Made by a program: the position numbers and the translations under genes | Notes under the pieces: generated by a model | Database searches by the model: none | What the model was told of the DNA's origin: nothing | The model's input: only the letters and a program-made list of their open reading frames with translations | Shown here: positions 5,436 to 6,886 of the stretch, piece after piece | Layout of the letters: each line of letters opens with the position of its first letter | Position numbering within the stretch: the first letter of the stretch is position 1 | Assembly (NCBI GenBank): GCA_964448105.1 | Contig: CAYUVK010000164.1 | Location: forward strand, 1 to 6,886 | Direction of reading: 5' to 3' | DNA: 6,886 nt | Source of the DNA: CAVQBP01 sp964448105 | GTDB taxonomy: Bacteria; Bacteroidota; Ignavibacteria; Ignavibacteriales; Ignavibacteriaceae

Positions 5436-6746
5436 TTAACTGTTTTTTAATTTATATTCACCCAAACCCGTATCATCGATAAAAACAAATTTCCTTTCCG
5501 GGTTTTTATAAATCCAGGTTTCAACAACTTTTCCAAATTGGTTTGAACCTCTTTCAAGCTTAAAAGGTTTTCCGTATAAAATAAATATTTTTCCACGGTC
5601 GGTATCAAAACCTCTTTTGCCGGATATTGATGAAAAATTCTTCATGGTATAATCGATCCGGGAATAATATTCGTTCATCAACTCATTAAATGAAGTACCG
5701 GGTGTTGGATCAAATCGTTTCCAAAAACTAAACAATACTTCGGCATAATCCTTTTTCTTAAAATCTAAAAGACTATCGACAACCGTATCACTTTCCATGT
5801 ACTTTAGAAGTTTAATTGACAATTCAGGATCCATTAAGGAGAATGGTTTATTGAACCAGATTATTTTTTTATGAAAAGCAGCGATAGTTGCTGAATCTTT
5901 GCTTTTAGATATATTAATAATTAAATCACCCTCGGATAATTTCTTATTAACAAAAGGAATTATAAAATTTTTAAAAGTCATGAAAGATTTTTTACTATTT
6001 AAAATTATTTTCCCATCAAGTTCTTCAATTGAATTCTGAAGCGTAACTGCTTCACTTATATTATTTGAAAAAACAGTGTCCTTATCATTAACCAATGTAA
6101 CAAAAATTTTTTGCAGCGATGTATCAATAGTGGGTATTAAAAGACTATATTCTTCCATGGAAAAAGGTATACACCCATCATAATTTGATAAAACAAAAAA
6201 GCGATTATTTCCCTGGTCAATTTGTTTTGAATCCGTCACTATCGGTTCCCAAAAATCATCCCGGTTATTTATTTCATTTTTTGAGATAATTGGAATTTTA
6301 TTTAATCTCAATTCCCGGTCGGAATTTTCATCATATAAAACCGGGAGAAGATTGTATTTTTTAAACTTTGATATTTGAAAACTTAGCAGTCCTTCCGCAT
6401 AAATATTACCATCATCAGTTTTATCAAAATCCGTCACCGAAATTTTATCTTCTTTAATTTTTCTATCAATTGTGTTTGTTATGGAATCATGAACCTCTAC
6501 GGTTAACCTGTAAGATGCCGTATACATGTTATCATTTTTTTCAAATACTAACCTATTGTAAGGTATTTTATATATGTAATAAAGCTGCTCGGTAGAATCC
6601 TGACCTTCGCCGGATAGACCGGATGGTATTTTATAAATTTCCGTTAGTAAAATATGATTTATGAATTGTTCTCGCTTCGGCTGGCTGAAAATTTGGATAC
6701 AGGAAATCAGGAATAGAAGGCTGAACGATAGCGTTTTCAATTTCAT
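5436..6746 (-). CDS. Secreted GWxTD-domain protein of unknown function
   Basis: The 436-residue product begins with a signal peptide (KLK, then hydrophobic residues 5-15). Two exports are possible: lipobox LISC, which would leave lipidated Cys16, or signal peptidase I cleavage near IFSQ (19-22). The middle (about 55-300) is strand-rich and poorly recognisable. The C-terminal 100 residues match the GWxTD domain: FWKRFDPTPGTSFNELMNEYYSR in pieces from 341 on, GFDTDRGKIFILYGKP (379-394) as the name motif with Phe in place of Trp, and the closing WIYKNPERKFVFIDDTG (411-427) and GEYKL. I recognise the domain from Ignavibacteria and Acidobacteria proteins; no activity is established. The ATG at 6746 is preferred to TTG at 6821 because it directly precedes the signal peptide. 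It leads the unit with pdxA, the methyltransferase and ftsE. Confidence 0.85.
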   Translation of the reverse strand: MKLKTLSFSLLFLISCIQIFSQPKREQFINHILLTEIYKIPSGLSGEGQDSTEQLYYIYKIPYNRLVFEKNDNMYTASYRLTVEVHDSITNTIDRKIKEDKISVTDFDKTDDGNIYAEGLLSFQISKFKKYNLLPVLYDENSDRELRLNKIPIISKNEINNRDDFWEPIVTDSKQIDQGNNRFFVLSNYDGCIPFSMEEYSLLIPTIDTSLQKIFVTLVNDKDTVFSNNISEAVTLQNSIEELDGKIILNSKKSFMTFKNFIIPFVNKKLSEGDLIINISKSKDSATIAAFHKKIIWFNKPFSLMDPELSIKLLKYMESDTVVDSLLDFKKKDYAEVLFSFWKRFDPTPGTSFNELMNEYYSRIDYTMKNFSSISGKRGFDTDRGKIFILYGKPFKLERGSNQFGKVVETWIYKNPERKFVFIDDTGLGEYKLKNS

Positions 6747-6823
6747 TATTTTTTTAGAATATAAAAATAAAATGTTAATTATCCTTTTCAAGCCTAATTG
6801 AAGGGTATTAAAAAATTGCAAGA
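6747..6823 (-). other. Intergenic leader of the GWxTD operon
   Basis: This AT-rich stretch precedes the first ATG of the minus-strand operon. It holds a TTGAAA reading on the minus strand (6798-6793) but no good -10 hexamer at 16-18 bases, and an A-run just before the ATG instead of a Shine-Dalgarno site. No terminator hairpin is apparent, so read-through from an upstream gene is possible. Confidence 0.35.
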
Positions 6824-6886
6824 TTAAAAGATTGAGTCCACTCCGAAAAGTCCATTTGGATAAACTCCTTGATACTCTCGGAATAA
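6824..6886 (-). CDS. Possible 3' end of an upstream gene (20 residues, cut by right edge)
   Basis: One minus-strand frame enters from the edge and reads LFREYQGVYPNGLFGVDSIF before TAA at 6826-6824. Its third positions are A/T-rich like the neighbours, which favours it. However, the other two minus frames are also open: one ends at 6808 (a tail resembling ESIKEFIQMDFSEWTQ) and one runs on into the GWxTD gene. The product cannot be identified from so little sequence. Confidence 0.3.
   Translation of the reverse strand, partial: LFREYQGVYPNGLFGVDSIF

Noticed and set aside
5056..5439. Plus-strand open frame of 127 codons
   Set aside because: It lies opposite pdxA, whose motifs are complete; the frame has no recognisable domain and is a shadow.
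6747..6821. N-terminal extension of the GWxTD protein from TTG at 6821
   Set aside because: It would place 25 residues before a clear signal peptide; the ATG at 6746 is the natural start.
1..6886. A defence system, mobile element, CRISPR array or tRNA gene
   Set aside because: No repeat array, transposase, nuclease, inverted terminal repeats or cloverleaf could be found by reading both strands; every long frame belongs to a housekeeping or known uncharacterised family.

Overview
The window is an AT-rich stretch (about two thirds A+T by eye) of a bacterial chromosome carrying housekeeping genes. The best guess for the host is a member of the Ignavibacteria or a related lineage of the Bacteroidota/Chlorobiota group. 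The reasons are a secreted GWxTD-type protein, few or no Shine-Dalgarno sequences before most starts, and strong A/T preference at third codon positions. A zinc-type (four-cysteine) adenylate kinase fits this group better than the typical Bacteroidia. The placement is inference from gene content, not from a marker-gene search.

Layout. Positions 1-1120 (minus strand) hold a two-gene unit, pcm then miaA, overlapping by 16 bp; miaA runs off the left edge. A short divergent intergenic region (1121-1214) carries TATAAT-like boxes facing both ways and a 15-bp direct repeat. From 1215 to 3052 (plus strand) come a UPF0316-type membrane protein gene, tadA and adk, with gaps of 71 and 96 bp. The second gap holds a perfect 13-bp tandem repeat. 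adk meets the opposite-strand genes tail to tail, and the two stop codons share one TTAA. From 6746 down to 3049 (minus strand) is a tight four-gene unit: GWxTD-domain protein, pdxA, a class I SAM-dependent methyltransferase and ftsE, with spacings of +12, -14 and -29 bp. The last 63 bases may hold the 3' end of a further minus-strand gene, but the reading frame is ambiguous.

Functions. miaA and tadA modify tRNA anticodon loops, pcm repairs isoaspartyl damage in proteins, and adk balances adenine nucleotides. pdxA makes a vitamin B6 intermediate. ftsE is the ATPase of the FtsEX complex, which links division to cell-wall hydrolysis. The GWxTD protein, the methyltransferase and the UPF0316 protein have no established role.

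I found no mobile element, CRISPR array, RNA gene, phage gene or defence system. The more unusual points are the GWxTD-pdxA-methyltransferase-ftsE operon, the altered SAM-binding loop of the methyltransferase, ftsE without ftsX beside it, and the two small tandem duplications in gene leaders.
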